From: Streptomyces roseochromogenus subsp. oscitans DS 12.976
GTDB lineage: Bacteria; Actinomycetota; Actinomycetes; Streptomycetales; Streptomycetaceae
Direction: 5' to 3'
NCBI RefSeq assembly: GCF_000497445.1
Contig: NZ_CM002285.1
Span: forward strand, 6,202,296 to 6,207,507
DNA length: 5,212 nucleotides
Each line of letters starts with the position of its first letter. Position 1 is the stretch's first letter. Below are positions 1 to 5,190 of the stretch, piece after piece. Below the pieces are notes generated by a model. The model was not told where the DNA came from, did not search any database, and was given only the letters and a program-made list of their open reading frames with translations. The position numbers and the translations under genes were made by a program.

Positions 1-110
1 GAGACGGTTGGCGGTCGAGAGTGAGAGGAAGGTTCTGAACGGGGCCCGTCCGAGCCACGAGCCTGCGTTCGTCCACAACCCCAACAGCCAAGCAGGTCAC
101 AGGCGTCGGC
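1..110 (-). other. Region downstream of the murF-like gene; possible start of another gene, cut by the window edge
   Basis: No gene can be firmly placed here. On the minus strand a GTG at 76..74 opens a frame that runs to the window edge without a stop (it begins M-D-E-R-R-L-V-A-R-T). It has only a weak G-rich stretch upstream, and its third-position G/C (about 16 of 25 codons by hand) is below that of the neighbouring genes. Another minus frame across the same bases is more G/C-biased (about 20 of 25) but has only TTG codons as starts. I see no convincing terminator hairpin after the stop at 113..111, so the operon may continue beyond the window. Confidence 0.3.
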
Positions 111-473
111 TCACAGGCCCGTGACGGCCTGCCCCGTGAGGGCTTGGGCGATCTGCCAGAGCTGACCGCCGCGACTGGCTTTGATGAGCACAACGTCCTC
201 GCGGCGAAGGACGGTTTTGAGGTAGGCGGTCGCGGTCTCGTTGTCGCGCACGATCGCGATGTCGGGAACCCCTGCCTCGCCTGCCGCGAGGGCGAGCTGC
301 TTGGCGAGGTCATCGCCGACTGCCACGACGAGATCGACGCCAACCTCGGCTGCGAAGCGCCCGATCTCTCGGTGGGCTTCAACGGCTTCGGCGCCCAGCT
401 CCAGCATCTCTCCCAGCACGGCGATCCTCCGGCCTCCTGCGGCCTCGGTCGTTTCGCCGTCAGTCTCGGTCAT
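111..473 (-). CDS. Stand-alone Mur ligase C-terminal domain (MurF-like), lacking the ATPase domain
   Basis: The 120-residue product matches only the last third of MurF, the ligase that adds D-Ala-D-Ala to UDP-MurNAc-tripeptide in the cytoplasm. Visible MurF features are the strand and turn GRRIAVLGEMLELG (residues 14-27), the following H34-R-E-I-G, a V-G-D segment, and K98-A-S-R-G, corresponding to the KGSRG segment of MurF. The N-terminal UDP-binding domain, the central P-loop ATPase domain and the DSYNANP segment are absent. The gene upstream is a peptidase, not the missing part of MurF. I chose ATG 473..471: it shares its A with the preceding stop (TGATG) and has GGAG about 8 nt upstream; a TTG one codon earlier is possible. 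In MurF this domain helps bind the incoming dipeptide. Here it cannot ligate alone, so it may be a substrate-binding or partner subunit, or a domain remnant. The fold is fairly certain; the role is unknown. Confidence 0.8.
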   Translation of the reverse strand: MTETDGETTEAAGGRRIAVLGEMLELGAEAVEAHREIGRFAAEVGVDLVVAVGDDLAKQLALAAGEAGVPDIAIVRDNETATAYLKTVLRREDVVLIKASRGGQLWQIAQALTGQAVTGL

Positions 474-1021
474 CAAGATTCTCCGTTGGGGATCAGGGGC
501 GCGAAGGTGATCGCGCGGCCCGTGTAGGAAGGGGTGAGACGGCTGAGGGGGACTCGGTCATGCGTCTGGCCCCAAGCCGATGGGTCCCGGAAGTGAACCG
601 TCGGGTCGGGGCCGTCCTCGTAGCCGTGCAGGATGACGAGGTGCCCGCCGGCGCGGCCGTCGTCCGGGAGCTGCTCGGTCACGGACACGATGAGCGGGGC
701 GTCGTCGAGCCGGCGGAGCAGGTCTTCGGCGGGCACGGGCTCCGCGCGAGACGGCACTCCCAGGTCACTCGCCAGATTCGCGATCCCCGTGTGGAGCGCT
801 CCACGCGGGGTCAGGACGTCTTGCTTGACCGCGAGCTTCAGGAGTTCCGTCACCGTAGGCGCTTCGCGCCTGTAGGCGAGCAGGATCATCCTCAGTGATG
901 CCAGGCCGCACGCCCGGTTGGACCATTCGATTCTGTCTCCCAGTGCCCATCCGCCGTGCAGGTCCCACTCGGCGGGGTCGATGAGCTGTCGGCACAGGGG
1001 GACTTCGTGGACGCGCGGCAC
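473..1021 (-). CDS. C39-like papain-fold cysteine peptidase (Peptidase_C39_2 type)
   Basis: This 182-residue protein has the layout of the C39-like papain-fold family. The nucleophile motif is A-C38-G-L-A-S-L, followed by an amphipathic helix with a V-T-E-L-L segment. The histidine motif is G-G-H127-L-V-I-L-H-G-Y, and the acid follows in F-R-D146-P. C38, H127 and D146 therefore form a plausible triad. The oxyanion-hole glutamine usually six residues before the cysteine appears to be glutamate (E32), which is unusual. I see no signal peptide or membrane segment, and no ABC transporter domain, so it is probably a cytoplasmic peptidase or transpeptidase. The start is GTG 1021..1019, with TAGGAG 9 nt upstream; that TAG is the stop of the preceding ligase gene. 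The gap to the ligase is 12 nt and the gene ends in a TGATG overlap with the murF-like gene. A role in cleaving or transferring a peptide made by the neighbouring enzymes is inferred. Confidence 0.82.
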   Translation of the reverse strand: MPRVHEVPLCRQLIDPAEWDLHGGWALGDRIEWSNRACGLASLRMILLAYRREAPTVTELLKLAVKQDVLTPRGALHTGIANLASDLGVPSRAEPVPAEDLLRRLDDAPLIVSVTEQLPDDGRAGGHLVILHGYEDGPDPTVHFRDPSAWGQTHDRVPLSRLTPSYTGRAITFAPLIPNGES

Positions 1022-1033
1022 AGCGGCAGGCTC

Positions 1034-2125
1034 CTACGGCGAGACGGCGGCCTCCCGTGTCGCGGTGGTGCTGGAGAACACGGGAGTGGGCAGGGGGACA
1101 TCGTATGGCGGCCGGGCCAGGGCCTCGTGCAGCATCGCCAACACGACTTCCGTGTGCGTGAGTCCGACCATCGCCGCCCCCACCGCGAAGTTGCTGTCAC
1201 GGGACATGCCCGGTGTGCTGTTGACCTCCAGCGCGTACGCGTCGCCGTCCTCGGTGAGGATGAAGTCGATGCGCGCCGAGCCGCGCAGCCCGATCCCCTC
1301 CCACAGGGTCTGGGCGTCCCTGGTGATCCTGTCGAGCACATCGGGGGCCAGCTCGGCGGCCTGGACGGTTACGGTGCCCCTGGAATCCACATCGAGCTTT
1401 GTGTCGGCGTCGTAGAACTCGGCCTCGGTCGCCTCGGTGGCGAGTGGCGGGAAGACGACGACCGAGCCGCCCGGAAGCTCCAGCATGCCCACGGTCAGCG
1501 GCGTGCCGGTCACGTAGTCCTCGATGAGCACCTCCGAACCCTCCTCGCCGGACGCATCCGCCAGGGCTCGGGGCAGGTCTGCCGCGTCGCGAACGAGGTT
1601 CATGCCCACACTGGACCCACCGTGGGGCGGCTTCACCATGACGGTCTGCCCGCCCCAGTTCACCGGGCCGCCGGACCAGACGCGCCAGCTGGGCGTGGGA
1701 ACGCCGAGGGCCAGCATCACTCGCTTGCACAGGATCTTGTCGGCGGCCACCGCGGATGCCCCGACTCCGCTGCCGCAGTAGGGCACGCGAAGGTAGTCGA
1801 GCAGGCCTTGCAACCGGCCGTCCTCTCCATAGGGGCCGTGCAGGTTCGAGAGGGCTACGTCGTGCCCGACCAGATCGCCGATGAAGTCCGGTTCGCAGGG
1901 ATCGAGCACCTTCCAGCGGGCGCCGATCTCTTCGAGCGCCCCGGACAGGGCCGTGACGGATCGCTGTTCGACGGGGCACTTCGAGTGGTAGAGCCTGTCC
2001 TCGGCGGACACGGAACCGTAGATCAGGGCGACGCCGAAGCCCTGCAGACTCTGCCCCCACTGACGGAGTTCCTCGACGGCCTTCTGCACCGCGCGGTCCG
2101 AACTGGGGCTGAGGAAGAGAGTCAT
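1034..2125 (-). CDS. D-alanine--D-alanine ligase-type ATP-grasp enzyme, probably with altered acceptor specificity
   Basis: This is a full-length (363 aa) homolog of Ddl, the cytoplasmic ligase that joins two D-amino acids using ATP. Ddl landmarks in order are S-A-E42 (E. coli DdlB E15), H96-G-P-Y-G-E-D-G-R-L-Q-G, Y-C-G-S-G-V-G-A-S, D129-K, K165-P with the GSSVGM loop at 170-175 (S171 = DdlB S150), E202 after V-L-I, A-R285-I-D-F, and E300-V-N302 followed by P-G-M. The omega loop reads F-Y-D-A-D-T-K243-L244, where DdlB has FYDYEAKY: the catalytic-triad Tyr216 becomes Leu. That position separates Ddl from D-Ala-D-Lac ligases, so the second substrate may not be D-Ala. I chose ATG 2125..2123 because it overlaps the dapF-like stop as ATGA and has AAGGGG at good spacing; the open frame extends upstream to 2170 without a better start. 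It is probably co-translated with the epimerase that could supply its D-amino acid (inference). Confidence 0.9.
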   Translation of the reverse strand: MTLFLSPSSDRAVQKAVEELRQWGQSLQGFGVALIYGSVSAEDRLYHSKCPVEQRSVTALSGALEEIGARWKVLDPCEPDFIGDLVGHDVALSNLHGPYGEDGRLQGLLDYLRVPYCGSGVGASAVAADKILCKRVMLALGVPTPSWRVWSGGPVNWGGQTVMVKPPHGGSSVGMNLVRDAADLPRALADASGEEGSEVLIEDYVTGTPLTVGMLELPGGSVVVFPPLATEATEAEFYDADTKLDVDSRGTVTVQAAELAPDVLDRITRDAQTLWEGIGLRGSARIDFILTEDGDAYALEVNSTPGMSRDSNFAVGAAMVGLTHTEVVLAMLHEALARPPYDVPLPTPVFSSTTATREAAVSP

Positions 2126-2937
2126 GCGAGTACCCCTTCGAAGGTGTGGGTGACCGGCCCGCCTACCCATGCGGCCCGGTTCGGCTGGTCTTCGTGCGGC
2201 CTGACCGTGAGAGGGTCACCGGCCTGGTTGTGGACCGTGACCTCGCGCTTGCCGACCAGCCCGCGCAGGGTGGCGATGGCGACGGCCGCGACGGCTCCGC
2301 TGCCGCAGGAGAGCGTCTCCGCTTCGACACCGCGTTCGTAGGTGCGGATCTTGAGCGCCTGGCTGCCGAGACGCTGGACGAAGTTGACGTTGGTGCCGAC
2401 AGGCGCCACGTTCTCGTGGTGCCGGACGACCCGGCCCACCACTTCCGTGGCGATGGCGTCCACGTCGCTCACGACAGCGACGACGTGTTCGGTACCGGTG
2501 TGCACGCTGTCGAACCACGTCGGCCGGCCGTTGATGAGGGCCTGTAAGACGCGGGGCCGAATGGCGTTCACCTCGGCCGTGATCCAGACGGACGCCGGGT
2601 CGACGCAGGCTTCGTGCACGACGCCTGCCATGCGCAGCCTCAGTCGCCTCTTCGCGGGGAAGCCGTCGTCGTGGTGGACAGCCCATGCCGCGCAGCGCAA
2701 CGCGTTGCCGCACATGGTGGCAACCGATCCGTCCGCGTTGAAGCATGAGACGTCGTACTCGGTGGGGCGTTTGTCGTTGATGCGGCTGACGACCAGGCCG
2801 TCCGCGCCCACGCCGGTACGCCTGGCGCACAGGCGCTCCGCCTCCTTCGCCCAGGCCGTGACGTCTCTGGGCTCGGGGTTCGTGAACAGGATGAAGTCGT
2901 TGCCCGCTCCGTGGATCTTGCGGAAGCGCGTGGGCAT
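2122..2937 (-). CDS. Diaminopimelate epimerase (DapF) family amino-acid racemase/epimerase
   Basis: The 271-residue product is a complete DapF-fold, PLP-independent two-cysteine epimerase. Landmarks are F-R-K-I-H-G-A-G-N13-D-F at the N-terminus, G-V-G-A-D-G (42-47), F-N67-A-D-G-S with catalytic C76 in M-C-G-N, N183 in the T-N-V-N-F-V-Q segment, E201-R202-G, and the second catalytic cysteine C211 in C-G-S-G-A. Two features depart from canonical DapF. The conserved G-N-P-H segment, whose Asn contacts the substrate, is G148-T-E-H. The E-R-G to E-T stretch is one residue longer (V-E-A-E-T). It also differs from the usual Streptomyces housekeeping DapF, which from memory begins with a different N-terminal motif. 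It probably epimerises another amino acid, as the DapF homolog DcsC does with O-ureidoserine in D-cycloserine synthesis; the substrate here is unknown. ATG 2937..2935 follows GAGGAG by 8 nt. Its end overlaps the ligase gene by 4 nt. Confidence 0.9.
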   Translation of the reverse strand: MPTRFRKIHGAGNDFILFTNPEPRDVTAWAKEAERLCARRTGVGADGLVVSRINDKRPTEYDVSCFNADGSVATMCGNALRCAAWAVHHDDGFPAKRRLRLRMAGVVHEACVDPASVWITAEVNAIRPRVLQALINGRPTWFDSVHTGTEHVVAVVSDVDAIATEVVGRVVRHHENVAPVGTNVNFVQRLGSQALKIRTYERGVEAETLSCGSGAVAAVAIATLRGLVGKREVTVHNQAGDPLTVRPHEDQPNRAAWVGGPVTHTFEGVLA

Positions 2938-2995
2938 GGCAAAGCTCCTCGTGTCGTGAGGTGGAGGGTGGTGCGAAAGCCCGAGTGGGCCGCGA

Positions 2996-3141
2996 TCAGC
3001 GCAGCGCGATGGGCCGGTAGGTGGTGCGGGCCTCTCGCGTGATCAGCGGGGTGCGTTCGGCGAAGTGCAAGATACGGATCGAGCCGCCATCGGCGGACCT
3101 CGCGTTCCACGCGGCCGCGGACTGACGGGGACGCCGTTCTC
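2996..3141 (-). pseudogene. Out-of-frame C-terminal tail of the small upstream gene (frameshift, real or sequencing error)
   Basis: Immediately after a TGA at 3142..3140 the third minus frame is open to a TGA at 2998..2996, but it contains no ATG or GTG and only one TTG. Its last 30 codons have 27 G/C third positions by my count. The overlapping tail of the annotated frame has only 9 of 15 in its last 15 codons. It reads S-A-A-A-W-N-A-R-S-A-D-G-G and later I-L-H-F-A-E-R-T, ending R-P-I-A-L-R. A single missing base in the C run at 3130..3127 would join V-P of the upstream frame to R-Q-S-A-A-A-W, giving a 144-residue protein that stops 58 nt before the dapF-like start. This is best read as the true C-terminus of that gene. 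Whether the shift is a sequence error, a mutation or programmed cannot be decided here. Confidence 0.6.
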
Positions 3142-3429
3142 AGTCAGGCGCACCGAGGCTGCCGCGGCTGTTTCGAGCATTGGGGGGAAGACCGCGCCCA
3201 AGCGGGCCCAGAAGAGGTAGCGAATGCCGGCCTCTTCGCCGAGCAGACGGTTCAGCTCCATGGCAGTTCCCGGCAAGTGCCGGTCCATCACGTCACGATT
3301 CGTCGTGCCCATCGGCAGACCGAGGACGGCATCCGTGTGCGAAGAGATCGCCTCGATGTCGATAGAGGGCTCATCGGCCTCGGATTCCTCGGCCGACTCC
3401 GTCGCCTTGCCCGTACTTGCCACAGTCAT
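3043..3429 (-). CDS. Unrecognised small protein, first gene of the biosynthetic operon; C-terminus apparently frameshifted
   Basis: I do not recognise the family. The intact frame encodes 128 residues: an acidic, Ser/Glu-rich N-terminal stretch (about residues 1-25), then a mixed region with S-H-T-D-A-V-L-G-L-P and N-R-D-V-M-D-R-H-L-P, and a hydrophobic helix-like segment around R-Y-L-F-W-A-R-L-G-A-V-F. There are no cysteines, signal peptide or membrane span in the well-coded part. From about residue 102 the frame turns into a Pro/Arg-rich tail with poor third-position G/C, while the -1 frame becomes well coded to 2996 (see the tail entry), so the real product may be about 144 residues. ATG 3429..3427 has GGAAGGG 6 nt upstream; the GTG one codon earlier is too close to it. 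Being first before the dapF-like gene, it could be a small partner protein or a ribosomal-peptide precursor; neither is shown by sequence. Confidence 0.6.
   Translation of the reverse strand: MTVASTGKATESAEESEADEPSIDIEAISSHTDAVLGLPMGTTNRDVMDRHLPGTAMELNRLLGEEAGIRYLFWARLGAVFPPMLETAAAASVRLTENGVPVSPRPRGTRGPPMAARSVSCTSPNAPR
3406..3421 (-). promoter_or_regulatory. Tandem GGCAAG direct repeat inside the start of the small gene (putative operator, copy 2)
   Basis: The minus strand reads GGCAAGTACGGGCAAG: two GGCAAG half-sites at 10-bp spacing, so on the same helix face. It matches the 16-bp motif upstream of the regulatory operon (5206..5191) at 15 of 16 positions. It lies 9 to 24 nt after the A of the ATG at 3429, within codons for an acidic, probably disordered N-terminus. 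A role as a binding site for the neighbouring HTH regulator is inferred. Coding constraint alone is unlikely to explain the match because the other copy is non-coding. Confidence 0.45.
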
Positions 3430-3432
3430 CAC

Positions 3433-3524
3433 TGGCCCTTCCGGAGCACGCCTTCTGCCGTGCCGATAAATCTAGGAAGAGGTGGGGAGAGGGCTCCACG
3501 AGTGTGCCGGGACTTGCCAGGCGT
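3433..3524 (-). promoter_or_regulatory. Intergenic region between regulator and biosynthetic operon; candidate promoter
   Basis: These 92 nt separate the regulator stop from the small gene. On the minus strand there is one GGCAAGT half-site at 3518..3512, right after the regulator gene. A TAGATT at 3474..3469 resembles an actinobacterial -10 box, with no clear -35 box. The ribosome-binding sequence GGAAGGG lies next to the ATG. A 5-bp hairpin (GCACG/CGTGC, 3446-3463) is too weak to call a terminator. The biosynthetic genes may have their own promoter here or be read through from the regulator. Confidence 0.35.
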
Positions 3525-4370
3525 TCACCCTAGAGATTCGATGGCCGCGGTGATGAGTTCCCGTGCTTCGGCGCCGTAGACGGCAAGTTCGGCTAGCTTG
3601 CCAAACGTTTTGGCATACATGGCAAGTTCGTGCTTCTGGACGACCGTGAGATGAGCCGAGACCAGTTCGACGTTCACCAACGCGTTGTCGTAGAGGAAGA
3701 ATCCCTCGACAGGCCAGAGGCCCGAGCGGTCGGCATCCTGGGGGATGATGCCGATGCTCACCGACGGCAGCGCCATGACACTGAGGAGATAGCCGAGTTG
3801 GCCCGCCATTACGTCCGTGCCGCCGATGCGGTAGCGCAGGACGCTTTCTTCCAGGAGGATGGCGAACTTGTGGTTTCCGTAGACGACCTGTTGCTTCTCC
3901 ACTCGCACCTTGACGGCCGCCGGCACATCGTCGATGAGTCCTCGGCGGTCGCGAATGGAGGTCAGGAGTGCGGTGATGTATGAGGCCGTCTGCACGGGGC
4001 CGGGGATGAGCCAGGGCGAGTAAATGCGAAATCGCTCGGTGCGTTCCCACAGGGGAACAACAGACTCCTGCGCCCACTTGAGCCCGTGGCGCTCCATCTT
4101 GCGCCACTCGACGTACATCCCCGCAATTCCGCGGGCTGTGGAGATGAGATCCTCTGCCTCACCTTCCGCACCGCACGCGGAACACCAATCGCGAAGGTCG
4201 CGCTCCGAGGGCGATCGGGCGCCGCTCTCGAAACGCGAAGCCTTCGACTCATGCCAGCCCAGGCTCTGGGCCAGCGCTCGCTTGGTGAGTCCGGCCGCTC
4301 GCCGGATCTCGGCCAGGCGTTGCCCCAGCGCCTTGCGGGCTTCTTGGACGCTCGAAGATGGCGATGTCAT
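3525..4370 (-). CDS. XRE-family HTH transcriptional regulator with C-terminal DUF5753 (Scr1-type) domain
   Basis: The 281-residue product has an N-terminal xenobiotic-response-element-type helix-turn-helix at about residues 15-68 (L-G-Q-R-L-A-E-I-R-R, then G-L-T-K-R-A-L-A and S-K-A-S-R-F-E-S-G). After a linker containing M-Y-V-E-W-R-K-M-E it has a DUF5753 domain from about residue 95 to the end, recognisable by Y-S-P-W-L-I-P-G-P-V-Q-T-A-S-Y, the L-L-E-E-S-V-L-R segment, G-Q-L-G-Y-L-L and S-V-S-I-G-I-I-P. Such proteins are cytoplasmic DNA-binding regulators in actinomycetes, often paired with a small DUF397 partner and linked to development or antibiotic production (WhiJ-like and Scr1-like). 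Here the partners upstream are DUF6879 and a 76-residue protein instead. ATG 4370..4368 follows the DUF6879 stop by 27 nt and has no clear Shine-Dalgarno sequence. It probably controls its own operon and the downstream biosynthetic genes through the GGCAAG repeats; that is inference. Confidence 0.92.
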   Translation of the reverse strand: MTSPSSSVQEARKALGQRLAEIRRAAGLTKRALAQSLGWHESKASRFESGARSPSERDLRDWCSACGAEGEAEDLISTARGIAGMYVEWRKMERHGLKWAQESVVPLWERTERFRIYSPWLIPGPVQTASYITALLTSIRDRRGLIDDVPAAVKVRVEKQQVVYGNHKFAILLEESVLRYRIGGTDVMAGQLGYLLSVMALPSVSIGIIPQDADRSGLWPVEGFFLYDNALVNVELVSAHLTVVQKHELAMYAKTFGKLAELAVYGAEARELITAAIESLG

Positions 4371-4397
4371 GGCAATGTGACGGTGCTGTTCGGGCTG

Positions 4398-4910
4398 TCA
4401 GGCCAACTCGAACTCTGCGTGCGGCGTCGCCCGCTTCCATACGGCCCCGAAGGCCGACTCGCAGAGCTTTGCCACCTCCGGGTCCTCTGTGAGTTCTACC
4501 TCCATGTTCTCGCCCTCGCCGTCGAAGTGATTGACGAGGACGAGGTGGGAGTCGAACAACCAGAAGTCGTTGCCAGGAAGCGCAATGTCGGTTGCGCGCC
4601 TCCGGGAGAGCCACCGCACGCTTTCTCCGGCCGCGATGTTCAGTCCGTCCGTCACGTCGTACTCGAAGCGGATGTACTCGCTGACCGGTGTCGAAACGAC
4701 GCGCGCGCGTCGAACCTCCACACCTCGCGAGGTCGCCTCCGTCACGATGGCGTGCCAGTCGGCCCAGCGCCCGGCCGGATCGAGGATCACACCGGCCTTC
4801 CAGTCGATGAAGGCCGGGTCCGACTTCATGTAGGCGTCGCGCGTCTCCAGGTGGACCGCGGTCCTCTGGCAGTCGCGGAACAACTCCTCAAACGTCGGAC
4901 TCCTCGTCAC
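4398..4910 (-). CDS. DUF6879 family protein
   Basis: The 170-residue product matches the pattern I know for DUF6879: F-E-E-L-F-R-D-C near the N-terminus, A-V-H-L-E-T-R-D-A-Y, a W-K-A-G segment, R-G-V-E-V-R-R-A-R-V-V, S-E-Y-I-R-F-E-Y, A-A-G-E-S-V-R-W-L, and the hallmark A-L-P-G-N-D-F-W-L-F-D, followed by V-N-H-F and a C-terminal L-C-E-S-A-F-G-A-V-W. The biochemical function is unknown. It is soluble, with no signal peptide or membrane segment. DUF6879 genes typically sit beside HTH/DUF5753 regulators, in the place often taken by DUF397, so a role as partner or modulator of the regulator (possibly toxin/antitoxin-like) is inferred. The start is GTG 4910..4908, with AGGAGG 9 nt upstream inside the preceding gene; the 23-nt overlap suggests coupled translation. 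Confidence 0.88.
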   Translation of the reverse strand: MTRSPTFEELFRDCQRTAVHLETRDAYMKSDPAFIDWKAGVILDPAGRWADWHAIVTEATSRGVEVRRARVVSTPVSEYIRFEYDVTDGLNIAAGESVRWLSRRRATDIALPGNDFWLFDSHLVLVNHFDGEGENMEVELTEDPEVAKLCESAFGAVWKRATPHAEFELA

Positions 4911-5118
4911 CCTTCTTCACCTCCTGGAAGAACCGCACCATGCGCCGGGGGATCTCTACCACCGTCTCATGTCCGGGGATGTCCATCTGCCCGAGCCGCT
5001 CATCGTCCTCCACCTTCCAGCCCTGCACGAGGTAGGTGTCCTTCTCGTCGTCGAGGTAGACGGTGGGGGAGCCGCCGCTGGGGCTCTCAGGGTCCTTACC
5101 GAGCTTGATCAGGGCCAT
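4888..5118 (-). CDS. Small acidic protein of the DUF6879/HTH module
   Basis: This 76-residue protein has no domain I can name, but its core (Q-G-W-K-V, D-D-E-R-L-G-Q-M-D-I-P and E-T-V-V-E-I-P-R-R-M-V-R-F) resembles small hypothetical proteins I recall next to DUF6879 genes. It is acidic overall, with a charged C-terminal tail, no cysteines and no signal peptide, and looks cytoplasmic. I chose ATG 5118..5116 because GAGGAGG lies 5 nt upstream. A TTG 13 codons earlier (5157) would give an 89-residue product but would place this strong ribosome-binding site inside the gene. It is the first gene of the three-gene module and its 3' end contains the ribosome-binding site of the DUF6879 gene. It is probably a partner of DUF6879 or of the regulator (inference). 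Confidence 0.8.
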   Translation of the reverse strand: MALIKLGKDPESPSGGSPTVYLDDEKDTYLVQGWKVEDDERLGQMDIPGHETVVEIPRRMVRFFQEVKKGDEESDV

Positions 5119-5190
5119 GATGACCTCCTCGTGTGCCGGTAACGAATGCTGTGCCAAAGCTTGCCCACGGCTTCGCTGCGGAGCGAGGAA
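5119..5190 (-). promoter_or_regulatory. 5' region of the regulatory operon
   Basis: This non-coding stretch precedes the first gene. It holds the strong ribosome-binding site GAGGAGG (5130..5124), a single GGCAAG half-site (5165..5160) and a short GC-rich hairpin at about 5171-5188 (CTTCGCT and AGCGAGG arms, one G·U pair, GCGG loop). I cannot assign a convincing -10/-35 pair. Because the GGCAAG tandem repeat lies just beyond it, the promoter is probably within or beside this segment. Confidence 0.4.

Noticed and set aside
956..2341. Long plus-strand open frame (461 codons) across the C39-like, Ddl-like and dapF-like genes
   Set aside because: It is antisense to three genes with clear family motifs. 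Its translation is low-complexity Gly/Arg/His-rich with no recognisable domain, as expected opposite high-GC genes.
2122..2937. Housekeeping dapF of lysine/peptidoglycan synthesis
   Set aside because: The sequence differs at a substrate-contact position and from the Streptomyces DapF pattern I recall, and it is joined to ligase and peptidase genes instead of usual dapF neighbours. Not formally excluded.
2640..3110. Minus-strand frame of 156 codons overlapping the dapF-like gene start
   Set aside because: Most of it is the wrong frame of the dapF-like gene (Thr/Ser/Arg-rich). It does not supply the coding tail seen at 2996-3141, which lies in a different frame.
3446..3463. Hairpin GCACG/CGTGC between regulator and small gene as a terminator
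   Set aside because: The stem is only 5 bp with an 8-nt loop and no U-run, in a GC-rich region where such hairpins occur by chance.
3582..3603. Inverted repeat GGCAAG...CTTGCC near the 3' end of the regulator gene
   Set aside because: It lies in codons for G-K-L-A-E-L-A, and the arms come from Gly-Lys and Leu-Ala codons. Its arrangement differs from the tandem direct repeats in the control regions.
4086..5108. Plus-strand open frame of 340 codons opposite the regulatory module
   Set aside because: It is antisense to the DUF6879, HTH and small-protein genes, has no domain, and ends in Arg/Pro/Ser-rich sequence typical of shadow frames.
5119..5157. Upstream TTG start giving an 89-residue version of the small acidic protein
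   Set aside because: The ATG at 5118 has a strong ribosome-binding site 5 nt upstream; the TTG has none and the extra 13 residues look non-coding.
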